Shown here one piece after another: positions 36,325 through 44,990 of a stretch of DNA of 64,000 nucleotides (positions are counted from its first letter, which is position 1; the number at the start of each line of letters is the position of its first letter). Under the pieces are notes generated by a model. The model saw only the letters and a list, made by a program, of their open reading frames with translations, did no database searches and was not told the origin of the DNA. Where the stretch lies: NCBI GenBank assembly GCA_963726135.1, contig CAVSBE010000008.1, forward strand, positions 2,418,001 to 2,482,000, in the 5' to 3' direction. Origin of the DNA: Bog-473 sp963726135 (GTDB lineage: Bacteria > Actinomycetota > Acidimicrobiia > Acidimicrobiales > RAAP-2). Made by a program: the position numbers and the translations under genes.

Positions 36325-37151
36325 AGTGCGGCGGACGGCGCCGGCGCGAGATCGTGCGACGTCCCGACGTAGCGGTCGAGGACATCGGCCACCTCGGAGC
36401 GTCCCTCCTCAATCAGGGTCGCCGACGCGGAGAAGTCGCGGTATTGGCCCGACGGCTCGCCACCGCCGCTGAAGACGATCACCTCGACATCGGACGGCAA
36501 CATCGCCAGCTCGCGCACGAAGCGGGCGTGCACCGCGACGAAGAACGCGGTCAGCGCGGCCTCCGCCGGGCGGCGGGGCGGGGGTGGGTGATAGTGCAGC
36601 GGCCCGCACAGCAGCACGTAGACGCGATCGCATCCCGCCGAAAGGGCGCGGCTGATCGGCACGTTGTTGACCACGCCACCGTCGACCAGCACATCGCCGT
36701 CGATCGTCACGGGGGGGAAGATGGACGGGATGGCCGAGGATGCGAGGATGGCCTCGACCGCGGGTCCATGGGTCAGCCAGCGCTCCCTCCCGTCCGTCAG
36801 CGACGTGGTGACCACTTCGACAGGGATGCTCGCGTCCTCCAAATTCTCGTAGTCCACGCCCGACTCGATGATGGCCCGCAAGCCCGTGTTGGCGTGCACG
36901 GAGGCGCGTTTCTGCAGGAAGGCCCACGGGCCGTCGAACGTCCCGCGGGGGAAGATGTCGGTCCCCTTGATCTCGCGCCAGATCGTGGCCATGTGCTCGA
37001 CGCCCGCGAGCGTCGGGTTCCCGGCGTACGACGCACCATTGATGGCGCCGACCGACACGCCGAAGACACAGTCGGCGCGGATGCCGCGGCGGACGAGCTC
37101 CTCGAGCATGCCGACCTGGACCGCGCCGCGGCTCCCGCCGCCGGCCAGCAC
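36321..37151 (-). CDS. Patatin-like phospholipase
   Basis: This 276-residue protein has the patatin anion hole LAGGGSRGAVQVG, the serine nucleophile in GVSVGAING and the catalytic Asp in VDGGVVNNVP. Patatins cleave acyl esters from phospholipids or other lipids. The GTG start leaves almost no residues before the first strand (family members usually have a few more, such as TAFVL), so the true start may lie upstream behind a frame change. The open frame continues upstream to about 37275 without a good start codon. It precedes the methyltransferase gene with a 4-base overlap. Confidence 0.85.
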   Translation of the reverse strand: MLAGGGSRGAVQVGMLEELVRRGIRADCVFGVSVGAINGASYAGNPTLAGVEHMATIWREIKGTDIFPRGTFDGPWAFLQKRASVHANTGLRAIIESGVDYENLEDASIPVEVVTTSLTDGRERWLTHGPAVEAILASSAIPSIFPPVTIDGDVLVDGGVVNNVPISRALSAGCDRVYVLLCGPLHYHPPPPRRPAEAALTAFFVAVHARFVRELAMLPSDVEVIVFSGGGEPSGQYRDFSASATLIEEGRSEVADVLDRYVGTSHDLAPAPSAAL

Positions 37152-37277
37152 GAAGGCCGTCCGCGACGGGGCGGGTCCATGCCGTCCCTCTTTCGCCCCG
37201 CGCCGCTGTGCCCACCGAGCGCGGATCCGTTGGGACCAGGTGGGCGGTGCCGCTCCGTCGTCCCCGGGCGGCGTCGC

Positions 37278-37484
37278 TCACGGTGCCGCCCGGGGCGGCG
37301 GAGGCGGCCGGTGAGCTCTCGCCTCTTGACGTTCCCGCCACGCCTGCCGTCCGGCGAGGTCGTGGCGCACCGCCCAGACGATCACGACCACCATCAGCGC
37401 CACCAGCGCGACCACGAAGATCCCGAAGATCGCGAAGAAGGCGGCGTCCGTGCCCGGTGCCGACGGGAGGAGGGCGAGTGCCAT
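37278..37484 (-). CDS. Small single-span membrane protein
   Basis: This is a 68-residue protein with one strongly hydrophobic segment (about 15-40, IFGIFVVALVALMVVVIVWA), a basic stretch RHDLAGRQAWRERQEARAHR and a proline-rich tail. It resembles short transporter-accessory or PLDc_N-type membrane anchors but has no diagnostic motif. An in-frame GTG two codons upstream is the alternative start. It lies upstream of the patatin gene on the same strand, which may be a functional link or coincidence. Confidence 0.55.
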   Translation of the reverse strand: MALALLPSAPGTDAAFFAIFGIFVVALVALMVVVIVWAVRHDLAGRQAWRERQEARAHRPPPPPRAAP

Positions 37485-37547
37485 GTGCACTCGTCAGGGT
37501 AGAGCCGGGATCGGCGAGGTGTCACACCCCGTGTCCACACTGCTGCG

Positions 37548-38402
37548 ATGGTCCTCGTCGAGCCGCGCCTGCTGCGCCCGCCGGTCCCGGCCGGGCCGGG
37601 CGATCGTGGCGCGGGGAGAGACGTCCTCGCGTTGTTGCGCGGAGACACCTCGGCGCGACCGCGGTTCGACCCCGGCCTGGCCGGCGGACTGCGGGCCTGG
37701 CTCGAGGACGCCGCGTACGACATGGTCACCGCCCGAGGCGAGCACGCTCCGACCCTCTTCCTCGGGCCGCGCCAGCTGCTGGGTTCCCCGGCGGAGCGCG
37801 ACGAACACGACGGGGGTGAGCACCTCTCCCGTGAAGTGGTCCTGTCCCGTCTCGTCCACGCGCTCTTCCGCCAGCTCGTGCACACGGGGGAAATCGAGGA
37901 CCCGATGCGTGACGCACTCGAAGCGCTGCGCGCCGGCGAAGGCGAGGACATCGTCCGCCACGTCGAGTCACTGCCGCCCTCCGCCCGGTCTGCCCTGGCG
38001 GGGACGGTGGCATCGCACGCGGCGAACCTGCGTGGCCAGCTGCCCCGGTTCGCACCGGGGTGGATGCCACGGACCGACGATCGCGTGTCCACACCGCTGG
38101 CCGGCGGTCGCGTGGTGCTGCACGGGTTCTTCGACTTGATCGTGGGCCTGCCGCAACCGGGGACCGCCTCGCTCTGCGCGCTCGGCCTCGCCACGGGCGG
38201 AACCTGGGCCTGGCACCGGCGGTCACTGCACTATCTCGCCCTGCTCGAGACGCTTCGCAGCGGCACCCCCCCGTTCCGCCTGGGGCTGCTCGAATCGACG
38301 ACCGGCCGCTACGGCGTCGAGGACGTCCGCGAAGAGCACCTCCGGGCCATTGCCTCCCACATCGCCGCCTGGCTCACCCGAGAGACCGCCGCCGGTGACT
38401 GA
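37548..38402 (+). CDS. Protein of unknown function, possibly degenerate PD-(D/E)XK-like fold
   Basis: This 284-residue protein is not confidently recognised. The N-terminal half is helical (LRAWLEDAAYDMVTARGE). The C-terminal half contains VVLHGFFDLIVGLPQPGTAS and a following strand-helix with RRSLHYLALLETLRSGTPPF, an order reminiscent of RecB-type nucleases where HG..D is followed by a strand and a helix. The expected catalytic Lys is not apparent, so it may be inactive or unrelated. It overlaps the next gene by 8 bases and shares its style, so the two probably act together. Confidence 0.6.
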   Translation: MVLVEPRLLRPPVPAGPGDRGAGRDVLALLRGDTSARPRFDPGLAGGLRAWLEDAAYDMVTARGEHAPTLFLGPRQLLGSPAERDEHDGGEHLSREVVLSRLVHALFRQLVHTGEIEDPMRDALEALRAGEGEDIVRHVESLPPSARSALAGTVASHAANLRGQLPRFAPGWMPRTDDRVSTPLAGGRVVLHGFFDLIVGLPQPGTASLCALGLATGGTWAWHRRSLHYLALLETLRSGTPPFRLGLLESTTGRYGVEDVREEHLRAIASHIAAWLTRETAAGD

Positions 38403-39201
38403 CCGGTTGACCGGCGAGCTGGTGGCCCCGGTGCCGGCAGTCGACGTCGCGTCCTGGCTGGGCGCACTGGCAGACGCGAAGTCGTTGCTCGCCAACCTTG
38501 CCGTCCGGCGCGGCGCCACCGGTCCGTTCCGGGTGACCGACCACGACGTGCGCGCTGCGCTGTGCGGCGATGCAGGCAACCGAGTCGGCCGAGAGCCGTT
38601 CGCCTGGTCCACCCGCACGGCGCGACGAGCACTGGGGCTGGCGGCGGTGCGCATGCTCGTCGCCGGTCGCGCCCACTCACCGGTGGAGAGCGTGCAGGCC
38701 AGGCTGGCCGAATCGTCCCTCTGGGTGCGCGAGGGCAGCTCGTCCGCCTCGCAGCTCGACCGCTGGCTCGCCGGGCTCTCGGCGGCCGGGCGTGCGGCGG
38801 TCGCCGCCGAGGCGGTGACGTGGGCAACCCGTCTGTGGTGCGCGCTGGATTGGTCCGCTTTCGCGACTCCGCCCGTCCTCGGCCGCGACCGTTGGTGGGA
38901 CAGCCCCCACTCGGCGCTGCTGGCCCTGCGCGGCCGGGCTGACGTGCGCACGGCCCGCTCCGACCTGGTCGTGCTGACTGGACCCCGCCGCAGCTCCGTG
39001 CGAGCAGAGCTCGCCCTGGTGACCCTGGTCGAGTCGCTGCGGGCCCGAGGCGGCGGTGTCCCGGGGCGGGTGGTGGGGTGGTGGCCCGACTCCGGCCACC
39101 TGGTACGGGTCGATCCCGAGCCGGCCGTGCTCACCCTGGGTGCGGAGGCCGTCGCGCTCGTCCTGGCCGGTGCCGGGGCGCCGGTGCGATCAGCCGCCTG
39201 A
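38395..39201 (+). CDS. Protein of unknown function paired with the upstream gene
   Basis: This 268-residue protein starts at GTG 38395, overlapping the upstream stop by 8 bases. The middle is helical with aromatic pairs (EAVTWATRLWCALDW). The C-terminal part reads RTARSDLVVLTGPRRSSVRA and then VPGRVVGWWPDSGHLVRVD, which could be a strand-rich nuclease-like core. No family is recognised. It ends 47 bases before TypA and is probably part of the same transcript, though the pair may have its own function. Absence of a known domain is a limit of sequence reading, not evidence of novelty. Confidence 0.6.
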   Translation: MTDRLTGELVAPVPAVDVASWLGALADAKSLLANLAVRRGATGPFRVTDHDVRAALCGDAGNRVGREPFAWSTRTARRALGLAAVRMLVAGRAHSPVESVQARLAESSLWVREGSSSASQLDRWLAGLSAAGRAAVAAEAVTWATRLWCALDWSAFATPPVLGRDRWWDSPHSALLALRGRADVRTARSDLVVLTGPRRSSVRAELALVTLVESLRARGGGVPGRVVGWWPDSGHLVRVDPEPAVLTLGAEAVALVLAGAGAPVRSAA

Positions 39202-39248
39202 GCAGACGCCTGAGCAGACGCCCGGGGTCCTCTATCGTTGCCTTCCCC

Positions 39249-41096
39249 ATGGGAACGCGCGAGGACATCAGGAACGTGGCCATCGTGGCCCACGTCGATC
39301 ACGGCAAGACGACCCTGGTCGACGCCCTGTTGCGCCAGACCGGTGCGTTCGGCGCGCACCAGGAGCTGACCGACCGGGTCATGGACTCGGGCGACCTCGA
39401 ACGGGAGAAGGGCATCACCATCCTGGCCAAGAACACCGCCGTGCGCTGGGGCGGGGTGAAGATCAACATCGTCGACACCCCGGGCCACGCCGACTTCGGG
39501 GGCGAGGTCGAACGCGGATTGACCATGGTCGACGGGGTGCTGCTGCTGGTGGACGCTTCCGAGGGCCCGCTGCCCCAGACGCGCTTCGTGCTGCGCAAGG
39601 CGCTCGAGGCCCGGCTCCCCGTCGTCCTCGTGGTGAACAAGGTCGACCGGGCCGATGCTCGCATCGCCGAGGTCGTGCACCAGGTCGAGGAGCTGTTCTT
39701 GGACCTCGACGCCGACGAGCACCAGATCGACTTCCCGATCCTCTACGCCAACGCCAGGGCGGGCTGGGTCAGCACGGACCAAGGCGTCGAGGGGACGGAC
39801 GTCGAGCCACTGTTCCGAGCCATCATCGAGCACGTTCCTGCCCCGACGTTCGACGGCGAAGCGCCCACCCAGGCGCTGGTCTGCAACCTGTCAGCTTCCC
39901 CCTACCTCGGCCGGCTCGCGGTCTGCCGGGTGCACAACGGCACGCTGGCGAAGGGAGAGGCGATCGGCTGGTGCCGCCTCGACGGAACGGTGGAGAAGGC
40001 CAAGATCACCGAGCTCTATGTCACCGAGGCGCTCGAACAGGTCCCGGCGGAGAGCGCGGGGCCCGGTGAGATCGTCTCGGTGGCGGGCCTGGCCGAGGTG
40101 ACGATCGGCGAGACGCTGGCCGATCCAGATCAGCCGGTCCCCCTGCCGGCCATCACCGTGGACGAGCCCAGCCTGGCCATGACCATCGGCATCAACACGT
40201 CACCCCTGTCGGGCGCGGACGGCACGAAGCTGACGGCTCGCCTGCTCAAGTCCCGCCTGGACTTCGAGCTGGTCGGCAACGTGGCCATCCGGGTCGCCCC
40301 GACGGACCGCCCCGACATGTGGGAGGTGCTCGGCCGCGGCGAGCTCCAACTGGCTGTGCTCGTCGAGACGATGCGGCGCGAGGGCTTCGAACTCACGGTG
40401 GGCAAGCCCCAAGTCGTCACCCGGGAGATCGACGGCAAGGTACACGAGCCGGTCGAGCGGGTCAGCGTCGACGTCCCCGACGAGTATCTCGGCGTCGTGA
40501 CCCAACTGTTGGCCCTGCGCAAGGGCGCCATGGTCGAGATGGTCAACCACGGGACAGGATGGGTGCGGCTCGACTACCGGGTCCCGGCCCGTGGCCTCAT
40601 CGGGTTCCGCACCGAGTTCCTGACCGAGACCAGAGGGACCGGGATCCTCCACCACGTGTTCGACGGTTGGGAGCCGTGGCACGGTGAGCTCCGCACGCGC
40701 CGGAACGGGTCGATGGTGGCCGACCGGCGCGGCGTGACGACCACATTCGCGCTGATGAACCTCCAAGAGCGCGGCACCCTCATCGTGGGTCCCTCCGAGG
40801 AGGTCTACGAAGGCATGATCGTCGGGGAGAACGCACGGGCGGATGAGATGGACGTCAATCCCACCAAGGAGAAGAAGCTGACGAACATGCGCTCGTCCAC
40901 GGCGGAGGAGTTCGCACGCCTGACGCCGGCGATGCAGTTCTCGCTGGAGCACGCGCTCGAGTTCATTGCAGAGGACGAGTGCGTCGAGGTGACGCCCAAG
41001 GTGGTGCGCCTCCGCAAGGTGATCCTCGACCAGGCGACCCGGGGACGGCTGCACAGCCGGGCTCGCGATGCGCGGGACCAGGCGGCCAAGGACTAG
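39249..41096 (+). CDS. typA: Ribosome-associated GTPase TypA/BipA
   Basis: This 615-residue translational GTPase has P-loop AHVDHGKTTLVD, switch I EREKGITI, G3 DTPGHADFGGE and G4 NKVDR. Downstream come domain II, the EF-G-like domains III/V (RGELQLAVLVETMRREGFEL and RGLIGFRTEFLTETRGTG) and the TypA-specific C-terminal domain with LTNMRSSTAEE. TypA binds ribosomes and supports 50S assembly and stress or cold adaptation. ATG 39249 is directly followed by the family N-terminus MGTREDIRNVAIVAHVD; no strong ribosome-binding site precedes it. Confidence 0.95.
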   Translation: MGTREDIRNVAIVAHVDHGKTTLVDALLRQTGAFGAHQELTDRVMDSGDLEREKGITILAKNTAVRWGGVKINIVDTPGHADFGGEVERGLTMVDGVLLLVDASEGPLPQTRFVLRKALEARLPVVLVVNKVDRADARIAEVVHQVEELFLDLDADEHQIDFPILYANARAGWVSTDQGVEGTDVEPLFRAIIEHVPAPTFDGEAPTQALVCNLSASPYLGRLAVCRVHNGTLAKGEAIGWCRLDGTVEKAKITELYVTEALEQVPAESAGPGEIVSVAGLAEVTIGETLADPDQPVPLPAITVDEPSLAMTIGINTSPLSGADGTKLTARLLKSRLDFELVGNVAIRVAPTDRPDMWEVLGRGELQLAVLVETMRREGFELTVGKPQVVTREIDGKVHEPVERVSVDVPDEYLGVVTQLLALRKGAMVEMVNHGTGWVRLDYRVPARGLIGFRTEFLTETRGTGILHHVFDGWEPWHGELRTRRNGSMVADRRGVTTTFALMNLQERGTLIVGPSEEVYEGMIVGENARADEMDVNPTKEKKLTNMRSSTAEEFARLTPAMQFSLEHALEFIAEDECVEVTPKVVRLRKVILDQATRGRLHSRARDARDQAAKD

Positions 41097-41113
41097 CGCG
41101 GGCCGGGAGCAGC

Positions 41114-41572
41114 GTGGGCGACGGCGCGAGCGCGCGGAACGAGGGATTCGACCACATGACGGTCGTCGTCGCCGACCTCGAGGAGGCGACGCTGTTCTTC
41201 GGGCTCCTCGGCTTCGTCGAACGGATCGCCGTCGTCGCCTCGGGTGAGGAGATCGCCCGCTACATGGGCATCCCGGACTGGGAGGCCGACCACGTGACCC
41301 TGGTGCTCGAGGGCGCGCCCGTCCATCAGGAGGTGCAGCTGCTCTCCTTCCACCATCCAGCCGCCGTCGTCGACGGAGGGGCCGGCACGCTGGCGCGGAC
41401 CGGATTCAACCACGTTTGCTTCCGCGTCAACGACCTCGACGCGATGCTGGCCCATCTCTCGGACCACGGGATCATGCCGCGCAACGACGTCTTCGCGTTC
41501 CACGACCGGCGGCTGGTGTTCCTCGACGGGCCGGGCCTCGTGGTGGAGCTCGCCGAGTGGGCGAACGGGTGA
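41114..41572 (+). CDS. VOC-family (glyoxalase-like) protein
   Basis: This 152-residue single-chain protein has two VOC beta-alpha-beta units. The first begins FDHMTVVVADLEEATLFFGL with a His that could bind metal, and the second FNHVCFRVNDLDAMLAHLSD. Near the C-terminus, VVELAEW carries the usual metal-ligand Glu. The pattern His...Glu...His...Glu is complete enough for a metal enzyme such as a methylmalonyl-CoA-epimerase- or lactoylglutathione-lyase-like protein. The GTG start is preceded by GGGAG. It follows typA by 17 bases and precedes tRNA-Ser. Confidence 0.8.
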   Translation: MGDGASARNEGFDHMTVVVADLEEATLFFGLLGFVERIAVVASGEEIARYMGIPDWEADHVTLVLEGAPVHQEVQLLSFHHPAAVVDGGAGTLARTGFNHVCFRVNDLDAMLAHLSDHGIMPRNDVFAFHDRRLVFLDGPGLVVELAEWANG

Positions 41573-41604
41573 GGCCGCCGGGCCGGACCTAGCATGAGCC
41601 GTCT

Positions 41605-41689
41605 GGAGGGATGGCAGAGCGGACGAATGCACAGCTCTTGAAAAGCTGCGAGGTGCGAGCCTCCGTGGGTTCGAATCCCACTCCCTCCG
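41605..41689 (+). tRNA. tRNA-Ser (anticodon TGA)
   Basis: The acceptor stem GGAGGGA pairs with TCCCTCC, with discriminator G at 41689. The anticodon stem-loop CAGCT-CTTGAAA-AGCTG gives anticodon TGA (serine UCA). A long variable arm (GAGG.../...CCTC) and the T-arm GTGGG-TTCGAAT-CCCAC complete the class II serine tRNA. CCA is not encoded. Confidence 0.95.
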
Positions 41690-41700
41690 CGCATGGAATG

Positions 41701-41738
41701 TATTTCATGTCATATTTCATGACCTCTGTTACAGAGGT
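41701..41738. repeat. Direct and inverted repeats just downstream of tRNA-Ser
   Basis: TATTTCATG occurs at 41701-41709 and 41713-41721 (12-base period), followed by ACCTCTG-TTA-CAGAGGT (41722-41738), a perfect 7-bp hairpin. It could be the tRNA terminator, though it lacks a T-tract, or recombinase arm sites at an integration point. The change to lower GC begins here. Confidence 0.55.
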
Positions 41739-41780
41739 ACCCGATCGGACAAGCGAGCGGACTCTCGTACCTTCGTATTG

Positions 41781-41810
41781 TTGACAGCTCATAAGACACT
41801 AAGTGCATAA
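41781..41810 (+). promoter_or_regulatory. Sigma70-type promoter of the phosphotransferase gene
   Basis: A perfect TTGACA (41781-41786) is followed after 18 bases by GCATAA (41805-41810). The predicted transcript would start a few bases before the GTG at 41823, giving an almost leaderless mRNA. Such a consensus -35 stands out in this GC-rich window. Confidence 0.5.
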
Positions 41811-41822
41811 GCAGGACACGCA

Positions 41823-42776
41823 GTGAGGACTGAGATACTCAATCAGAGTGAGGTACAAGCCTTCATCCACGAACATTTCGGTGACCGAGCCGGCGACGTA
41901 ACCCGCCTCTCCGGTGGTGATTGGTCACAGGCCTACGCCTTGTCGCTCGATGGCAAACAGGTAGTGGCCCGATTTGGTAATCATGGAGAGGACTACAAGA
42001 AGGACCGGATCGCCTCTGGCTGGGCATCTGATGAACTTCCAATTCCCAAAATACTTGACCTCGACGAGACCAAGGTGGGCTTCTTTGCGCTATCCAATCG
42101 TGCTCGGGGCGACTTTCTCGATGAGCTCGGTGGGGAGCAGATCAAGACCGTCCTTCCCAGTCTCTTGAAGACGATGGATGCGATCCAGGGCATTGACATC
42201 TCAAGTACTGAGGGCTACGGAAACTGGGGGTTAGACGGTCATGGCCCGCAGAAAACTTGGCGAGAAGCACTGCTTCACAAGTTTGAGGGGGATCCACCTA
42301 CCCACCGGACACACGGATGGCGAGTCGCATTGGAGGCTTCACCCAGCGGCACCAGGGATTTTGATGCGGCATTGAAGGTAGTTGAGCAGCTGGCTGAACG
42401 TATGCCCACTGAGCGATATGTCATCCACAATGACCTGCTCAATCACAATGTTCTTGTCCAAAGAGACAAGATCAGCGCAGTCTTGGACTGGGGCAACTCC
42501 ATGTACGGCGACTATCTCTACGACGCCGCCTGGCTTCTGTACTGCCAGCCACGATATACGTCCTGGCCTGAACTGGATCTGGCCGGCGAACTGCGACGGC
42601 ACTGGGAAGCTAATGGTTCAGTTCCAGATGACCTTGAAGCACGATTGCTCTGTTATCAGATTCACGTTGGGCTCGATGCACAGTCTTATGCCGCATACAG
42701 GGGGAACTGGGATCAGCTGAGACGAAACACTGAGCAGACAATGAAGCTGGTTGGGACAGCTAACGGGATCCCCTAG
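41823..42776 (+). CDS. APH-family phosphotransferase (aminoglycoside/hygromycin phosphotransferase-like)
   Basis: This 317-residue kinase-fold protein has the phosphotransferase Brenner motif YVIHNDLLNHNVLV (catalytic Asp, metal-binding Asn), followed by AVLDWGNSMYGD with the second metal Asp. The N-terminal lobe has the GGDWSQAYAL nucleotide loop and the VVARFG lysine-equivalent strand. Base composition is clearly lower in GC than its neighbours: 31 of 60 bases in 42001-42060 against 44 of 60 in 40321-40380. Together with the tRNA junction this suggests transfer. The substrate may be an antibiotic or a cell metabolite; resistance is not shown by sequence alone. Confidence 0.85.
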   Translation: MRTEILNQSEVQAFIHEHFGDRAGDVTRLSGGDWSQAYALSLDGKQVVARFGNHGEDYKKDRIASGWASDELPIPKILDLDETKVGFFALSNRARGDFLDELGGEQIKTVLPSLLKTMDAIQGIDISSTEGYGNWGLDGHGPQKTWREALLHKFEGDPPTHRTHGWRVALEASPSGTRDFDAALKVVEQLAERMPTERYVIHNDLLNHNVLVQRDKISAVLDWGNSMYGDYLYDAAWLLYCQPRYTSWPELDLAGELRRHWEANGSVPDDLEARLLCYQIHVGLDAQSYAAYRGNWDQLRRNTEQTMKLVGTANGIP

Positions 42777-42779
42777 ATC

Positions 42780-43070
42780 ATGCCCCGACTTACCGACGAG
42801 AGACGTCGCGTCCTCAGGCGGATCTGGCAAGAGAACCGTCTGCCGTTTGGTGTGCTCGGCCACAACCAGCAAGAGGACGTGCAAGCCTTCTACGCGCCAG
42901 CCCGCGACTGGTCCGCCGATGAGATGCTCCAACACCGACGACGGGTCCAAGGCTCAGATGCCAGCCTCCCACCTTCCGTCGAGGAGTTCATCAAAGATCG
43001 AGGGCGCTCTCCTCCTTCCGCGCACCACCCCTCCGCGATCTGGACGGGACCTAGAAGCGCTGGACCGTAG
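42780..43070 (+). CDS. Small hypothetical protein downstream of the phosphotransferase
   Basis: This is a 96-residue open frame starting 3 bases after the phosphotransferase stop. The first 70 residues are well structured in appearance (RRVLRRIWQENRLPFGVLGH and DWSADEMLQHRRRVQG), while the last 20 are Pro/Ser-rich and may be out of frame. No family is recognised. It shares the transferred-looking context and probably the same transcript. It could be a truncated remnant. Confidence 0.45.
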   Translation: MPRLTDERRRVLRRIWQENRLPFGVLGHNQQEDVQAFYAPARDWSADEMLQHRRRVQGSDASLPPSVEEFIKDRGRSPPSAHHPSAIWTGPRSAGP

Positions 43071-43195
43071 TGGACGCATATCTATGCGGCCGACCTGGCC
43101 AGTTCCGGTGAGTTGATCCCAACCGTCACCGTGTTGTTCAACTCATGATCACATCGCGAATTGGGGCTCCTCAATCCCCGGCGTAGCATCGCGGT

Positions 43196-43965
43196 GTGCG
43201 TCGTTGGCAACCTGGTTCCACGCGGTTGTCCCTTGGATTCGCGTTGGCTCTCGCATGGTTGCCCCTCTCACCGCAACCGGCGTCGGCCCAGAGCGGCACG
43301 TCCACCGTCGCGGCGACTCCCAGACCCTGACTCCACTGGGTCGATGTGGCACGACAATCCATGCAAGGTCGCCATCGGCCGCGACCCCGGTGACCGGGAC
43401 GGCGGGGGTGACAGGGGCCGCCATGGCGCGCCACACCGGCAATCCGCCGTTCAGGACGGCACCGAAGGCGGGTCCGGGGTCCACCCGGGGCTCGGCGGCG
43501 GAGGCGTGTTCGGAGGAGGTCAATCCGGGTCGTTGGTGAAGGAGACGTCGGCGGGAGCGAACGGGAGCCTGGTGGCTCCTGCCAAACGATCAATGTGACC
43601 ATCACCTGGAACCTGAAAGATTTCGGAGGTTACCCTCCGTCCAAGACGGTCGACTGCGTGAAGATCGGCTCCATGACCTCGAGCACCTTGAGCCAGGAGA
43701 CCCGTCGGGCACATCCGGAGGGATGGACCACTTCAGCTACGTCGTCCCTTCGGGAGGTACCGGCGGCGATCAGATGTGCGATCGTGCGGCCATCTGGGGG
43801 CCCTGGCTCAACACCGAGAAGAGCGCCATCCTCTGCTACACCGTCATGGGGGTCCAGACACCCGAGGTTCCCAACACAATGATGCTTCCCATCGCGGCCA
43901 TTGTGATCTTTGGGAGTGGACTGTGGATCGCTCGCCGCCGACGGCTCCACCGACTTCGCTTCTGA
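43196..43965 (+). pseudogene. Secreted, C-terminally membrane-anchored protein, broken in several frames
   Basis: A GTG start opens a clear signal peptide (STRLSLGFALALAWLPLSPQ with PASAQS cleavage-like site), but the frame stops at 43330. Coherent protein resumes with SCQTINVTITWNLKDFGGYP and PPSKTVDCVKIGS, then in another frame GMDHFSYVVPSGGTGGDQMC and LCYTVMGVQTPEVPN. It ends with a hydrophobic span MMLPIAAIVIFGSGLWIA and RRRRLHRLRF, the typical tail of a wall- or membrane-anchored surface protein. At least three frame changes are needed. Four cysteines in the exported part could form disulfides. It may be a decayed gene or victim of sequence errors; the ends are clear but the centre is not. 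Confidence 0.55.
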
Positions 43966-44162
43966 CGACCGGTAGGAACGTCGGCGACTCGAGCCATCGA
44001 CGTCACCTCGCACGCTTGGACGTTCCAGCCCCCGCAACGAATGTCCGGCCGTCGGGCTGCGTTGAATGTTCGACGCTCAGATACCCACCGGACGGACAAC
44101 AACGGTTCCGTTCCGTCGAAGCCTGTGTTGAAATGTCAGGACCAAGGAAGAGGGGCGAACCG

Positions 44163-44975
44163 ATGGCGACGACGAACCCGACCGGCAAGGCGATCCTTCG
44201 AGCTTCGCTGAAGCTCTTTCGCCAGGACCGTCAGATGATCTGGCTCCCCGTTATGGCCACCGTCACGGCGGTCATCGCGTTCCTGGCCGTCTCCGTGCCC
44301 ATCGCGGTGTCACTCGGGCACAAGGGGATCGCCCTCCTCCTTGCCTTTGCCTGCGGTTCCGTCGTTGCCACCGCGTCGACCGTGATCTTCAACGTGGCGC
44401 TGGTCTTTGCTGCCACCGATCGCATCGAGGGCCGCACCCCGACCATCGGTGGATCGCTTGCGCAAGCCTGGGGGCGACGGAGCGTGATCCTCGAGTGGGC
44501 CCTGCTGTCGGCGGTGGTGGGGACGGCCATCCGGTCCCTCGAGAACAGGCTGGGGGTCTTCGGGCGATTGCTCGGCTTCGCCGGGGGCTTGGCCTGGGCC
44601 GTCGCCACCTTCCTCGTGATCCCCGTTCTTGCCTTCGAGAACGTCGGACCGATCGAAGCCGTGAAGAGGTCCTCCTCAATCCTGAAGGCTCGCTTCGGCA
44701 CGATCGCCCGGGGTGGCCTGCGTTTCGGAGTGCTCTTCTTGGGCCTGTCGCTCGGGGCCATGGCGATACTGGTGGTGGGTGCCGTGGGCATCGCCCGGCA
44801 CGCCTACGTCATCGGGATCCCGGTCGCCGTGGTTGGGCTCGCGCTGCTCATCGGCATCTCGATGTACGCGGCGGCAGCCGGGATGTACATGCGGACGATC
44901 CTCTACCGCTTCGCGACGGACCAGCCGATACCCGATCTCGGCGTCGACGTGAGAGGGACGTTCGGCGCCCGGTAG
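44163..44975 (+). CDS. DUF6159-type multi-pass membrane protein
   Basis: This 270-residue protein has about six membrane segments (IWLPVMATVTAVIAFLAVSV, GIALLLAFACGSVVATAS, VATFLVIPVLAFE and others). A conserved cytoplasmic stretch reads GPIEAVKRSSSILKARFG, matching the DUF6159 style. The function of that family is unknown. ATG 44163 is preceded by GGAAGAGGGG, a fair ribosome-binding site. It lies between the broken surface protein and the convergent cyclic-di-GMP gene; no operon partner is evident. Confidence 0.75.
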   Translation: MATTNPTGKAILRASLKLFRQDRQMIWLPVMATVTAVIAFLAVSVPIAVSLGHKGIALLLAFACGSVVATASTVIFNVALVFAATDRIEGRTPTIGGSLAQAWGRRSVILEWALLSAVVGTAIRSLENRLGVFGRLLGFAGGLAWAVATFLVIPVLAFENVGPIEAVKRSSSILKARFGTIARGGLRFGVLFLGLSLGAMAILVVGAVGIARHAYVIGIPVAVVGLALLIGISMYAAAAGMYMRTILYRFATDQPIPDLGVDVRGTFGAR

Positions 44976-44990
44976 GACCCGGTCGGGTCG

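Noticed and set aside
38223..39833. 536-residue minus-strand open frame across the genes before typA
   Set aside because: It covers three plus-strand genes, and its translation is low-complexity Ser/Thr/Arg-rich.
41589..41792. 67-residue minus-strand open frame containing GVGFEPTEAR
   Set aside because: It is the antisense translation of the tRNA-Ser, a well-known spurious protein.
43149..43523. Minus-strand 124-residue open frame in the broken surface-protein region
   Set aside because: It is plausible in composition, but the plus strand has a signal peptide and anchored C-terminus on either side. No ribosome-binding site supports the minus-strand frame.
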